Shown here one piece after another: positions 1 through 5,754 of a stretch of 5,754 bases of DNA. Below the pieces are notes generated by a model that ran no database searches, had not been told where the DNA came from, and saw only the letters and a program-made list of their open reading frames with translations. Position 1 is the first letter of the stretch, and each line of letters starts with the position of its first letter. Origin of the DNA: CAZJYI01 sp964550025 (GTDB lineage Bacteria > Verrucomicrobiota > Kiritimatiellia > UBA8416 > CAYOBW01); the NCBI GenBank assembly GCA_964550025.1, contig CAZJYI010000340.1, positions 1-5,754 on the forward strand, read 5' to 3'. Made by a program: the position numbers and the translations under genes.

Positions 1-2
1 CA

Positions 3-34
3 CTTCGACATTCATCATTCGACATTCGTTATTC
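3..34. repeat. Short 14-bp-period degenerate direct repeat
   Basis: The decamer TTCGACATTC occurs at 4-13 and again at 18-27, a period of 14 bases. A third, weaker ATTC-containing unit starts at 31. The array probably continues left of the window. It is AT-richer than the surrounding DNA and lies outside any gene. Function unknown; simple intergenic arrays of this kind are common in large environmental genomes. Confidence 0.5.
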
Positions 35-267
35 TGCGGTTTCTCCTTTCTCCCGTGGTTTCCACGTCCCCACTACATAGAAGGCCCGCCAGGAAGGTCA
101 TTCCGGAAAAAAATGCGGTTTTCTCTTGGCGGAGTACGTACACGGAAAACCAACCGGCAGACGGCGCCTGGCATCAGGGCGAGTTTGGCTCGCCGCTCAG
201 CGGTTAGCCCGGCCAGTTCAGAAGCGCCGGTCCCACTATCTCCGCTGCCTCCCCCGGCAGGATGATA
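35..267. other. Non-coding stretch left of the transposase relic
   Basis: No convincing gene is seen here. A forward frame from a TTG at 126 is open and runs into the large downstream gene, but its translation through this region has no domain-like character. It also reads antisense through a transposase relic at 268-390. A reverse frame is open across about 73-285 but has no recognisable motif. The region contains the small hairpin listed separately and a second short palindrome, CCGC-TCA-GCGG, at about 193-203. It is best read as intergenic DNA scarred by mobile-element activity. Confidence 0.5.
178..194. repeat. Perfect 6-bp-stem hairpin (REP-like palindrome?)
   Basis: GGCGAG at 178-183 is followed by a 5-base loop (TTTGG) and its exact reverse complement CTCGCC at 189-194. 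A shorter palindrome follows at about 193-203. The hairpin lies about 75 bases from the 3' side of a RAYT relic, where REP-type palindromes are often found. It has no T-run, so it does not look like an intrinsic terminator. A chance palindrome in GC-rich DNA cannot be excluded. Confidence 0.3.
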
Positions 268-390
268 ATGCCTGCCTGCGCCCATGCTGCGACTCGGATA
301 GATCGCCCCAGGTGGGGTGTCTGGCGGGGTCGATCAGTCTATTCTGTGTGTGTCGGCGTTTCGATGGCCAGGTGAAAGTGTTTGCCCACG
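268..390 (-). pseudogene. Internally deleted relic of a RAYT (IS200-like) transposase gene
   Basis: Two segments match the intact transposase gene at the right end of the window, in the same orientation and order. Bases 268-342 match 5132-5206 at 74 of 75 positions; the only difference is T at 330 against G at 5194. Bases 343-380 match 5446-5483 at 33 of 38. About 239 bp between these segments is missing in the relic. That length is not a multiple of three, so the frame is broken. On the reverse strand the first segment still reads as a stretch containing P-A-R-H-P-T-W-G-D-L-S-E and ending G-R-R-Q-A. The second keeps the H-F-H of the HUH motif followed by L-A-I-E-T, with a one-base deletion just before it. 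The start and the C-terminal tail are absent. It cannot encode an active transposase and marks a past insertion or rearrangement. Confidence 0.85.
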
Positions 391-391
391 A

Positions 392-520
392 TCGACCACT
401 GTCGCACCCATTCTTGACCCTGGATCTGGGTTTGACGTACGGTTCGCTCAGGAATCGGGGACTTCGGGCGGCACAGCAGACGTGTTGGCCGGGGGCTCAG
501 GAAAGCAAGTTCTTGTCAGC
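392..520. repeat. 129-bp direct repeat, copy 1
   Basis: This segment is repeated at 601-728 in the same orientation, with 13 substitutions and one 1-base indel (about 90% identity). Eleven of the 13 substitutions are transitions. It abuts the RAYT relic directly on its left. Neither copy carries a recognisable domain. Most differences are silent in one forward frame, so the unit may derive from a coding sequence (see findings). Confidence 0.85.
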
Positions 521-600
521 TCTTGAGAAAATGGAAAATAGTGAAAAATCCAAATTGGACTTGCCCTCAACCGGGCGTCGTGCCCAGCCACGCCACACGC

Positions 601-728
601 TCGACCACTGCCGCACGCATTTTGACCCTGGATCTGGGTTTGGCGTACGGTTCACTCAGAAATCGAGGATTTCGGGCGGCGCAGCAGACGTGTTGGCAGG
701 AGGCTCAGGAAAGCAAACTCCTGTCAGC
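601..728. repeat. 129-bp direct repeat, copy 2
   Basis: This is the second copy of the repeat at 392-520. It lies 80 bp after copy 1 and its right edge at 728 falls immediately before the first codons (729 on) of the secretion-signal-like stretch of the large gene. It contains an AGGAGG at 698-703 that copy 1 lacks, and in-frame GTG (690) and TTG (693) codons that could start the large gene. The 80-bp spacer at 521-600 is AT-richer at its left and holds nothing I recognise. Confidence 0.85.
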
Positions 729-3700
729 CGGTCTGCTCGCGCAGTGCTGCTCGCCATGGCAACCGCCGGGTACACGCTGATCCGTTTGGCTCCCGTAGAA
801 GCACAGGGCGGCACCATGATACCTGTGGGCCCGAATCCGGCGTCCACGCAGTCATCGGTACCAGCCCTTCATGGCCTGAAGGCGTTCAACGGCCGGATCT
901 ACATGGGCTACGGGAACTGGAATAGACATCCGGCAGTTGCGCTCACCAGCTACGATTCCGCTTCACATGCATTCGTCGTGGAACATGACGCCGGCACGGA
1001 CTCGCTTGCAGTGTTCCGCGAGCTTGGGGGAAGGCTTTTCGCTCCGCACGTAGATCCCCTCCACTACGAGGACTTTCGCGATTTCAGTTTCCTGGATCCA
1101 TCGCTGCCCGGCAACGGATGGCGAGATGGGACACCTCTCGGGTTCCTACACATCTTCGACATGGCGGAGGCGAACGGCGACCTGTTCTTCTGCGGTTCCA
1201 AGGGTAATTTTGAGGGAACCGGTTCAGGCGCGGCACTCGGGATGAGTCGTGACAACGGGCTCAACTGGTCGGTTGTGCGAGTCGGGAGTGTTTCCAGATA
1301 TTACTGGTGTTTCGCTCACGGGGGCCGCGTGCACACGCAGGACGGCTACTACGAGAACGACACGTTTGTGACCAACTCCTTGTTCGGTTCGTACAGCACT
1401 CTGTACAAGCCCACCTATCTCGGCACCGGCACCAATGCACTGAGTTATACGGTGGCACTCAGCAGCCGTGCACCCGCAATGGAGTCAACCTCCACCGCTG
1501 AACTTATGCGGTTCGACGGCACGACGCTGGGGTCGATCCTCTCAGGCGTAATTGACTTCACGGTCCGTGGCAAGGCGGTCTACTGCGTTCGCCCCGACCA
1601 GATCGTGCTGTGCCCCGACGCGACGGTACCGGCACCGTCTTTCGTCCCCCTTCCGGTGGAAGGAGTTCCTTCCGGACGTACGTGCCTGGAGGTTCTCCAC
1701 GACAGAGTCTATGTTGGAGACACCTCGGGCACATTGTGGGCAGCCAATCTGGATGGCTCAAGCTTGCTTCTGCCGGACGCGGGCATCAGTAATGCTGTGC
1801 CGGACTCGTTCGGCCGTGCGCTGGCAACAGACGGCCGGCGCATTGCAGTCGGCGCACCCAACGCCACTTCGGACCATGTACCACTCTCGGGGCAGGTACT
1901 TGTCTACGAACTGGTTGACGGGAACGCGAGATTGACCGCCGAACTAGTGCCTCCAACGCCGGACTTCTCCGGGTGGTATGGCAAAGACGTGGCATTGTCT
2001 GACGATCTTATCGCAGTCGTGGAAGCGGGATACGACACCACTGACCAAGAACGGGCTTCGAGTGCTCGCGTCCATCTCTTCCAAGAAGACGCCACGCACG
2101 TTTGGCATCCTCGCGACATATTATCTGTGCCCCATGCTCACAGCGCGGCGTTCGCTGCTCCGTTCCTGTTCGTGGGAACGGCAAACCCGGCCGCCAATCA
2201 AACGGCCGGTCGGCCTGGAGTCAACGTCTACCTGCTTTCCCGCGACGCGACCGGGGTGGTGTCGGTGGGCGCGCAAACGCAGTTGATGCCCGTCAGCGCG
2301 GATTGGGGCTACAAACCCGCCGTGCATCTTGCTGTCGGCGACGATCTCCTCGTCGCCGGGTTTGCGGGAGATGTCTGCCGGAACGGGGGCAATGGAATGG
2401 TCTCAGTCTTCCAACGATCCGAGACGGGGCTTGCCTACGGGGAGCATCCCGTTCAGGAGTTGACGACCGGCGGGCCGGACCACTTCGGCTATGCAGTGGC
2501 GTTCGACGGGCATTGGCTCGCCGTCGGTGCACCCCGCGACGACTCAGCAGCCATGCAGGCGGGTGCCGTGTTTTTGTACGAACGGACCAGTTTCTCGGGA
2601 GAGCCCTTTGTACTGCGCCAGGTTCTCTCATCGCCCGCGCACCAGGCTGAGGCCAACTTTGGTTCCGCTCTGGCACTGCGCGACGGTTCTCTGCTGATCG
2701 GGGCTCCGGGGCTTCACATCGCGGGCCAACCGCGTAAGGGCGGCATCTACGTCTTCGACAACCAAGCAGGCTCGTGGGAGTTTCGCGACACAGTGCCGCC
2801 ACCGTCCGCCAGCGTCGCGGAGTATGGATTTGAGCTCGCGGTTGGAGGCGGAGTGTTTGCAGGAGGCAGCCGTTTCGCCCTGTCCGTGACCTCGCTCACG
2901 GAACGGGTTGCCCTCTGGTCCGGAGCGTTCTTCGTCGACGCGACGCGCCCCGACGACAGCGGCAGCGGCAAGTCGTGGGCAACCGCGAAACGAACGATCC
3001 AGGCAGCGGTGGATATCGCCGGTAGCAGCGACACCGTGGCGGTGAGAGACGGCATCTACGGCCCAGTCGTCACGACCAACACCGTCAGGATCCGCAGCGT
3101 CAACGGCGCAGAGTCGACGGTCATCGACGGCGGAGGCTTCGGTCGATGTGCCGCACTCGGAACGCCTGGCGACTACGAGGGCGCTACACTCATCGGGTTC
3201 ACGCTTCGCCGTGGGCTGGCTGATCACGGCGGCGGCTCGTACGGCGGTGCACTGATCAATTGCATATTGACGGAGAACCGGGCTTCGGTTTCCGGCGGCG
3301 GGTCTTTCGGCGGGGCGCTCTTCAACTGCATACTCGCCGGCAATTCCGCCTCGGCCCGCGGCGGTGGAGCATGCCAGGGCACGTTGAGCAACTGCACGGT
3401 GGCGGACAACGTCGCACCTCGCGGCGCGGGCTCGTACGGCGACACGGTCAACAACTCCATCGTGTGGGGAAACCGCACGGCATCCGGAATGCCGGCCAAC
3501 TACAGCGGCAGCACGTTTCATTACTCATGCTCGCTCCCTCGACCGCCTGGAACAAATAACATCTCATTCGACCCCAACTTCGTGGATGCGGCCGGCAATG
3601 ACTACCGCCTGGCCCCGGACTCGCGATGCGTTGACGCGGGGAATAGCGCCTGCTCAACCGATGCCGTTACCACCGACGTCTTCGGCCGCCCCCGTATCCA

Positions 3701-4829
3701 TAACGGCATTGTCGACATGGGGGCGTGCGAAAACGAAGACGTTGCGGCATGCCTATACGTTGACGCAACGCGTCCGGACGACAGCGGAGACGGGATGTCC
3801 TGGGAAACAGCAAAGAAGACCATTCAGGCAGCAGTATCCGCAGCTCCCGACGGAGGCATCATCCTCGTCGCCGACGGTACCTACGCACCGATCACGACCG
3901 ACAACAAGCACGTGACACTCCGAGGAGTGCACGGTGCCGCCGCAACTGTCATCGATGGAGGCGGCGCCGGTCGCTGTGCGACCCTCGGCAGCAATGGCGG
4001 CGACACGAACAGCGTACTGATCGGATTCACGCTTCGAAACGGCTTTGAGCAGGGAGGCGGCGGAGCACGGTGCGGCACATTGAGAAACTGCCTCCTGACA
4101 GGCAATGCCGCAGATGGACGTTTTAGTCAGGGAGGAGCGTCGTACGACAGTGTACTGGAGAACTGCACGCTGGCAGGGAACACGGCGACAGAAGGCGGCG
4201 GGGCATACGGGGGAACGCTCCACAACTGCATCGTCTGGGGGAACGGGGATCTCCCGGGCGAGACAAACAACTGCTTCGGCAGCACGCTCGAGTACTGCTG
4301 CACGCATCCCCTGCCCCCTGATGGAACCGGGAACATTCAAACAGACCCACGGTTCGTCGATCCCATAGGCGGCGACTTCCGGCTCCAACCGGACTCCCCC
4401 TGCATCGACGCGGGTCATGGCGTACCGCCTCCCGCTGACAGAGACATTGACGGTGTGCCGCGCCCACTCGATGGCAACTCGGACGGCGTAGCGGAGGTAG
4501 ATATGGGCTGTCACGAATTCGCGAGTCCAACGGCAGACACGGACGGAGATGGAGCGTCCGATGCACATGAAGTCGAGGCCGATACCAGTCCTCTCGATGT
4601 CGGCGACCGTCTCCGTATCGATATCCTGCGCCACCATCCATATGTGCTATCCTTCTGGTCATCATCACGCCGTCGATACTCGCTTGAGGGTCGCTCCAAC
4701 TTGGTAACGGGAGCATGGAACACCATACCGGGACAAACGAGTATGCCCGGCACAGACGGAGTGAGCACTCTGCAGGACGAGCGAACAGAACGAGAACAGT
4801 TCTACCGCTTACGCGTGGAACGGCGTTGA
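690..4829 (+). CDS. Large secreted surface protein: beta-propellers, two parallel beta-helix (choice-of-anchor Q-type) modules, calcium-binding linker
   Basis: The protein has about 1379 residues from GTG 690. Residues 14-38 look like a signal peptide: R-S-A-R, then a hydrophobic core, then V-E-A before Q-G. Residues about 60-365 hold some six short G-R-x-Y/F hairpins suggesting one beta-propeller. Residues about 370-746 hold seven FG-GAP-like repeats. Two beta-helix modules start at residues 749 and 1024, both opening V-D-A-T-R-P-D-D-S-G, with repeated N-C turns, T-V-I-D-G-G-G, and a D-x-R-L-x-P-D-S / D-A-G close. A D-T-D-G-D-G calcium-type loop sits at 1283. The C-terminal domain ends F-Y-R-L-R-V-E. 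No LPXTG or PEP-CTERM anchor is seen. The likely role is extracellular display, adhesion or glycan binding; no catalytic site is recognised. The start is uncertain: GTG 744 and ATG 756 are alternatives but would remove the positively charged n-region. No start has a well-placed Shine-Dalgarno. Secure coding begins by about 729. Confidence 0.85.
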   Translation: MLAGGSGKQTPVSRSARAVLLAMATAGYTLIRLAPVEAQGGTMIPVGPNPASTQSSVPALHGLKAFNGRIYMGYGNWNRHPAVALTSYDSASHAFVVEHDAGTDSLAVFRELGGRLFAPHVDPLHYEDFRDFSFLDPSLPGNGWRDGTPLGFLHIFDMAEANGDLFFCGSKGNFEGTGSGAALGMSRDNGLNWSVVRVGSVSRYYWCFAHGGRVHTQDGYYENDTFVTNSLFGSYSTLYKPTYLGTGTNALSYTVALSSRAPAMESTSTAELMRFDGTTLGSILSGVIDFTVRGKAVYCVRPDQIVLCPDATVPAPSFVPLPVEGVPSGRTCLEVLHDRVYVGDTSGTLWAANLDGSSLLLPDAGISNAVPDSFGRALATDGRRIAVGAPNATSDHVPLSGQVLVYELVDGNARLTAELVPPTPDFSGWYGKDVALSDDLIAVVEAGYDTTDQERASSARVHLFQEDATHVWHPRDILSVPHAHSAAFAAPFLFVGTANPAANQTAGRPGVNVYLLSRDATGVVSVGAQTQLMPVSADWGYKPAVHLAVGDDLLVAGFAGDVCRNGGNGMVSVFQRSETGLAYGEHPVQELTTGGPDHFGYAVAFDGHWLAVGAPRDDSAAMQAGAVFLYERTSFSGEPFVLRQVLSSPAHQAEANFGSALALRDGSLLIGAPGLHIAGQPRKGGIYVFDNQAGSWEFRDTVPPPSASVAEYGFELAVGGGVFAGGSRFALSVTSLTERVALWSGAFFVDATRPDDSGSGKSWATAKRTIQAAVDIAGSSDTVAVRDGIYGPVVTTNTVRIRSVNGAESTVIDGGGFGRCAALGTPGDYEGATLIGFTLRRGLADHGGGSYGGALINCILTENRASVSGGGSFGGALFNCILAGNSASARGGGACQGTLSNCTVADNVAPRGAGSYGDTVNNSIVWGNRTASGMPANYSGSTFHYSCSLPRPPGTNNISFDPNFVDAAGNDYRLAPDSRCVDAGNSACSTDAVTTDVFGRPRIHNGIVDMGACENEDVAACLYVDATRPDDSGDGMSWETAKKTIQAAVSAAPDGGIILVADGTYAPITTDNKHVTLRGVHGAAATVIDGGGAGRCATLGSNGGDTNSVLIGFTLRNGFEQGGGGARCGTLRNCLLTGNAADGRFSQGGASYDSVLENCTLAGNTATEGGGAYGGTLHNCIVWGNGDLPGETNNCFGSTLEYCCTHPLPPDGTGNIQTDPRFVDPIGGDFRLQPDSPCIDAGHGVPPPADRDIDGVPRPLDGNSDGVAEVDMGCHEFASPTADTDGDGASDAHEVEADTSPLDVGDRLRIDILRHHPYVLSFWSSSRRRYSLEGRSNLVTGAWNTIPGQTSMPGTDGVSTLQDERTEREQFYRLRVERR
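1797..2925 (+). repeat. Seven FG-GAP-like propeller repeats within the large gene
   Basis: F-G or Y-G blade openings, followed by a hydrophobic strand and usually a V-G-A-P-like turn, occur at nucleotides 1809, 1977, about 2142 (degenerate), about 2307 (inverted G-Y), 2484, 2658 and 2823. Spacing is regular, at 165-177 bases (55-59 residues). Blades 1, 5 and 6 are the clearest, with I/L-A-V-G-A-P or L-I-G-A-P followed by G-x-V/I-x-V/L-Y/F. Seven such units fit a closed seven-bladed propeller of the integrin-alpha FG-GAP type. The divalent-metal loops of classical FG-GAP repeats are not clearly preserved in every blade. Confidence 0.7.
2934..4526 (+). repeat. Two tandem beta-helix modules within the large gene
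   Basis: Module 1 begins at 2934 and module 2 at 3759, 825 bases apart (275 residues). Both contain, in order: V-D-A-T-R-P-D-D-S-G; T-A/I-Q-A-A-V; a T-V-I-D-G-G-G strand; R-C-A-x-L-G; L-I-G-F-T-L-R; a ladder of N-C turns with A-G-N and glycine runs; an I-V-W-G-N close; and D-P-x-F-V-D with a final V-D-M-G-A/C. Most codons for shared residues differ at the third base, so the duplication is old rather than recent. The fold is inferred to be a right-handed parallel beta-helix. Confidence 0.8.
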
Positions 4830-4967
4830 AGGGGACGCGAGAATCTACCGACCACCCCGTATCGATCGACGCTTCGTGTCGGCAAGACGAACAGAGGGAT
4901 CAATGGTGCCATCGACCAATGGTGCCATCTAACCCAGGCTCCGTATTGGCAATGCCTCACAGAGTAT
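4830..4967. other. Convergent intergenic gap without a clear terminator
   Basis: These 138 bp separate the stop codons of two convergent genes. Apart from the tandem short repeats listed separately, only a weak stem is visible (TTCGT at 4873-4877 with ACGAA at 4887-4891). No GC-rich hairpin followed by a T-run is present on either strand. Transcription from the two sides may end by a Rho-dependent route or overlap. Confidence 0.5.
4901..4929. repeat. Tandem REP-like palindromic repeats
   Basis: CAATGGTGCCATC occurs exactly at 4901-4913 and 4917-4929, a period of 16 bases. Each copy contains the small palindrome ATGG-TG-CCAT. The pair lies just beyond the 3' end of the RAYT gene. An inverted, slightly altered copy lies near its 5' side at 5734-5750. 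Known REP sequences associate with RAYT genes in this manner, though this motif is shorter than classical enterobacterial REPs. Confidence 0.65.
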
Positions 4968-5750
4968 TTATTGCCTGGCGGAGCGACGGCGGCCGCGACC
5001 CCGTGCCGTCTTGCGTCCTGCCTGTTTCCGGGCATTGTCCCGAAAACCCTCGTCGCCAATGACGGTGTCTTCTGAACGGAACAGGCGCTCGTCCGCGAGC
5101 GTCTCGCCGGCATCCACGAGGAAGTTTCGATATGCCTGCCTGCGCCCATGCTGCGACTCGGATAGATCGCCCCAGGTGGGGTGTCTGGCGGGGGCGATCA
5201 GTCTATCAGGACATCCAGTCACGTAGGCAGGCGCACTGCAGAAACGGTAGTCCCAGGGCACCGTGTCAACCGCGCCCGCACGCAGACCGTTGCGCTCGAT
5301 ATAGCGACCCAACCGCCCGAGATAGCCTTCCTTCTGAACGAGTACGCTCTTGAAACGACGAACCCAGAGCGGGCCGCAGCCGCCGTATCGTGCGTGATGG
5401 TATGTCGTGAAACGCCTCTGTACCTTTCCAATGTAACTCGACAGATCTGCAAGTGTCAGCGTTTCGATGGCCAGGTGGAAGTGGTTTGCCATGACGGCCC
5501 AATGGTACACCTCGAGGGCGTAGCCGGCTTTGAACCTGACAAGCAAATCCAGGAAGAACTGCTTGTCTGCGTCGTCACTCAGTATCCACTGACGGTTAAT
5601 GGCGCGGTTGATCACATGAAACACACCCGTCCCCAACCGATTTCGCGGAATCCGACCCATGACCAATACGATACACGCAAAAGATGCCGCACGCAATAAA
5701 TAGTTGCTAACCTGTTGTGCTAGAGTTAGATCTGTTAGATGGCACCAATA
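4917..5750 (-). mobile_element. RAYT-type element bounded by short inverted repeats
   Basis: TGGTGCCATCTAAC at 4920-4933 is the exact reverse complement of GTTAGATGGCACCA at 5734-5747. Extending to 4917-4933 against 5734-5750 gives 15 of 17 matches. The repeats bracket one transposase gene, giving a unit of about 830 bp. IS200/IS605 elements proper have no terminal inverted repeats, whereas RAYT genes are usually flanked by inverted REPs, so a REP-RAYT unit is the better reading. The outer limits are not certain: the right side reaches the window edge, and the left side has an extra repeat copy at 4901-4913. Confidence 0.5.
4968..5660 (-). CDS. REP-associated tyrosine transposase (RAYT), IS200-like Y1_Tnp/HUH family
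   Basis: This 230-residue protein belongs to the single-tyrosine HUH nucleases, which cut and rejoin single-stranded DNA at a hairpin. RAYTs are thought to mobilise REP palindromes and are often single-copy 'domesticated' genes. From ATG 5660, the family opening G-V-F-H-V-I-N-R-A-I-N-R lies near residues 12-23. The HUH motif is H60-F-H62 in W-A-V-M-A-N-H-F-H-L, and the likely catalytic tyrosine is Y87 in R-F-T-T-Y. G-P-L-W-V-R-R-F-K-S at about 96-105 and Y-I-E-R-N-G-L-R-A-G at about 120-129 are also family signatures. The C-terminal tail is strongly basic and may bind DNA. The frame is open further up to a TTG at 5696, but the ATG fits the family start. No Shine-Dalgarno is seen. All key residues are present, so it could be active. 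It is convergent with the surface-protein gene, and a relic of the same family lies at 268-390. Confidence 0.9.
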   Translation of the reverse strand: MGRIPRNRLGTGVFHVINRAINRQWILSDDADKQFFLDLLVRFKAGYALEVYHWAVMANHFHLAIETLTLADLSSYIGKVQRRFTTYHHARYGGCGPLWVRRFKSVLVQKEGYLGRLGRYIERNGLRAGAVDTVPWDYRFCSAPAYVTGCPDRLIAPARHPTWGDLSESQHGRRQAYRNFLVDAGETLADERLFRSEDTVIGDEGFRDNARKQAGRKTARGRGRRRSARQ

Positions 5751-5754
5751 CCCA
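5661..5754. other. 5' flank of the transposase gene with inverted repeat copy
   Basis: This AT-rich segment lies upstream of the transposase start. It holds the inverted short repeat at 5734-5750 and a second GTTAGAT at 5725-5731, nine bases before the GTTAGAT at 5734-5740. AGATCT at 5728-5733 is a small palindrome between them. A promoter for the transposase would be expected here, but no convincing -35/-10 pair is visible. Confidence 0.45.

Noticed and set aside
3..34. CRISPR array
   Set aside because: The units are only about 14 bases with no unique spacers. The other repeats in the window are also too few and too short or too long.
73..285. Reverse-strand open frame of 70 codons next to the transposase relic
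   Set aside because: Its first codons overlap the relic in a different frame from the transposase, and the rest shows no recognisable motif or start signal.
622..651. TTGACC with TACGGT as a possible promoter before the large gene
   Set aside because: The -35-like box is good and kept in both repeat copies, but the -10 candidate matches only three of six consensus bases, with an 18-base spacer. It is too weak to annotate.
126..689. Upstream extension of the large ORF from a TTG at 126
   Set aside because: The frame is open, but it reads antisense through a transposase relic and through both copies of the direct repeat in different frames. It has no domain character and no ribosome binding site, and it would place the signal-like stretch internally.
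698..703. AGGAGG as Shine-Dalgarno for the large gene
   Set aside because: The next in-frame start codon is GTG 744, about 40 bases away, too far for a ribosome binding site. The sequence is missing from the other copy of the repeat.
2628..3521. Reverse-strand open frame of nearly 300 codons inside the large gene
   Set aside because: It is antisense to clear propeller and beta-helix coding sequence and is low-complexity, rich in Ala, Arg and Val. It is explained by GC-rich codon use on the other strand.
3753..4637. Reverse-strand open frame of 294 codons inside the second beta-helix module
   Set aside because: It is antisense to well-supported coding sequence, and a similar antisense frame over module 1 arises from the same repeated codons. 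No motif is seen.
4873..4891. Possible terminator stem between the convergent genes
   Set aside because: The stem has only five base pairs with a nine-base loop, and no T-run follows on either strand.

Overview
The window suggests a moderately high-GC bacterium of the PVC group, most likely Kiritimatiellota, Lentisphaerota or Verrucomicrobiota. That placement is inferred from protein style. The main gene joins beta-propeller repeats, two 'choice-of-anchor Q'-type parallel beta-helix modules opening with V-D-A-T-R-P-D-D-S-G, a DxDxDG calcium-binding linker and a C-terminal domain ending in F-Y-R-L-R-V-E. This combination is typical of secreted proteins in those phyla. No rRNA, tRNA or housekeeping gene is present to confirm it.

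Layout: (1) Positions 1-689 are a non-coding, repeat-rich patchwork. They hold a short 14-bp-period repeat at the left edge, a small hairpin, a decayed reverse-strand piece of a REP-associated tyrosine transposase (RAYT) gene at about 268-390, and two copies of a roughly 129-bp direct repeat (392-520 and 601-728). (2) One very large forward gene follows, secure from about 729 to 4829 and annotated here from 690. It encodes a probable secreted, multi-domain surface protein. (3) A gap of 138 bp (4830-4967) carries a tandem pair of short imperfect palindromes and no recognisable terminator. (4) A reverse-strand, apparently intact RAYT (IS200-like Y1/HUH transposase) gene lies at 4968-5660, convergent with the large gene. 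(5) The right edge (5661-5754) holds an inverted copy of the short repeat found beyond the transposase's 3' end.

The two ends are linked. The relic at 268-342 matches part of the intact transposase gene at 74 of 75 bases, so both flanks of the large surface-protein gene contain the same RAYT family. The intact copy is bracketed by a 14-bp perfect inverted repeat, as expected for a RAYT with its cognate REP-like sequences. I see no CRISPR array, defence system or operon. The most unusual material is the mobile-element patchwork abutting the 5' end of the large gene, which makes its true start and signal peptide uncertain.
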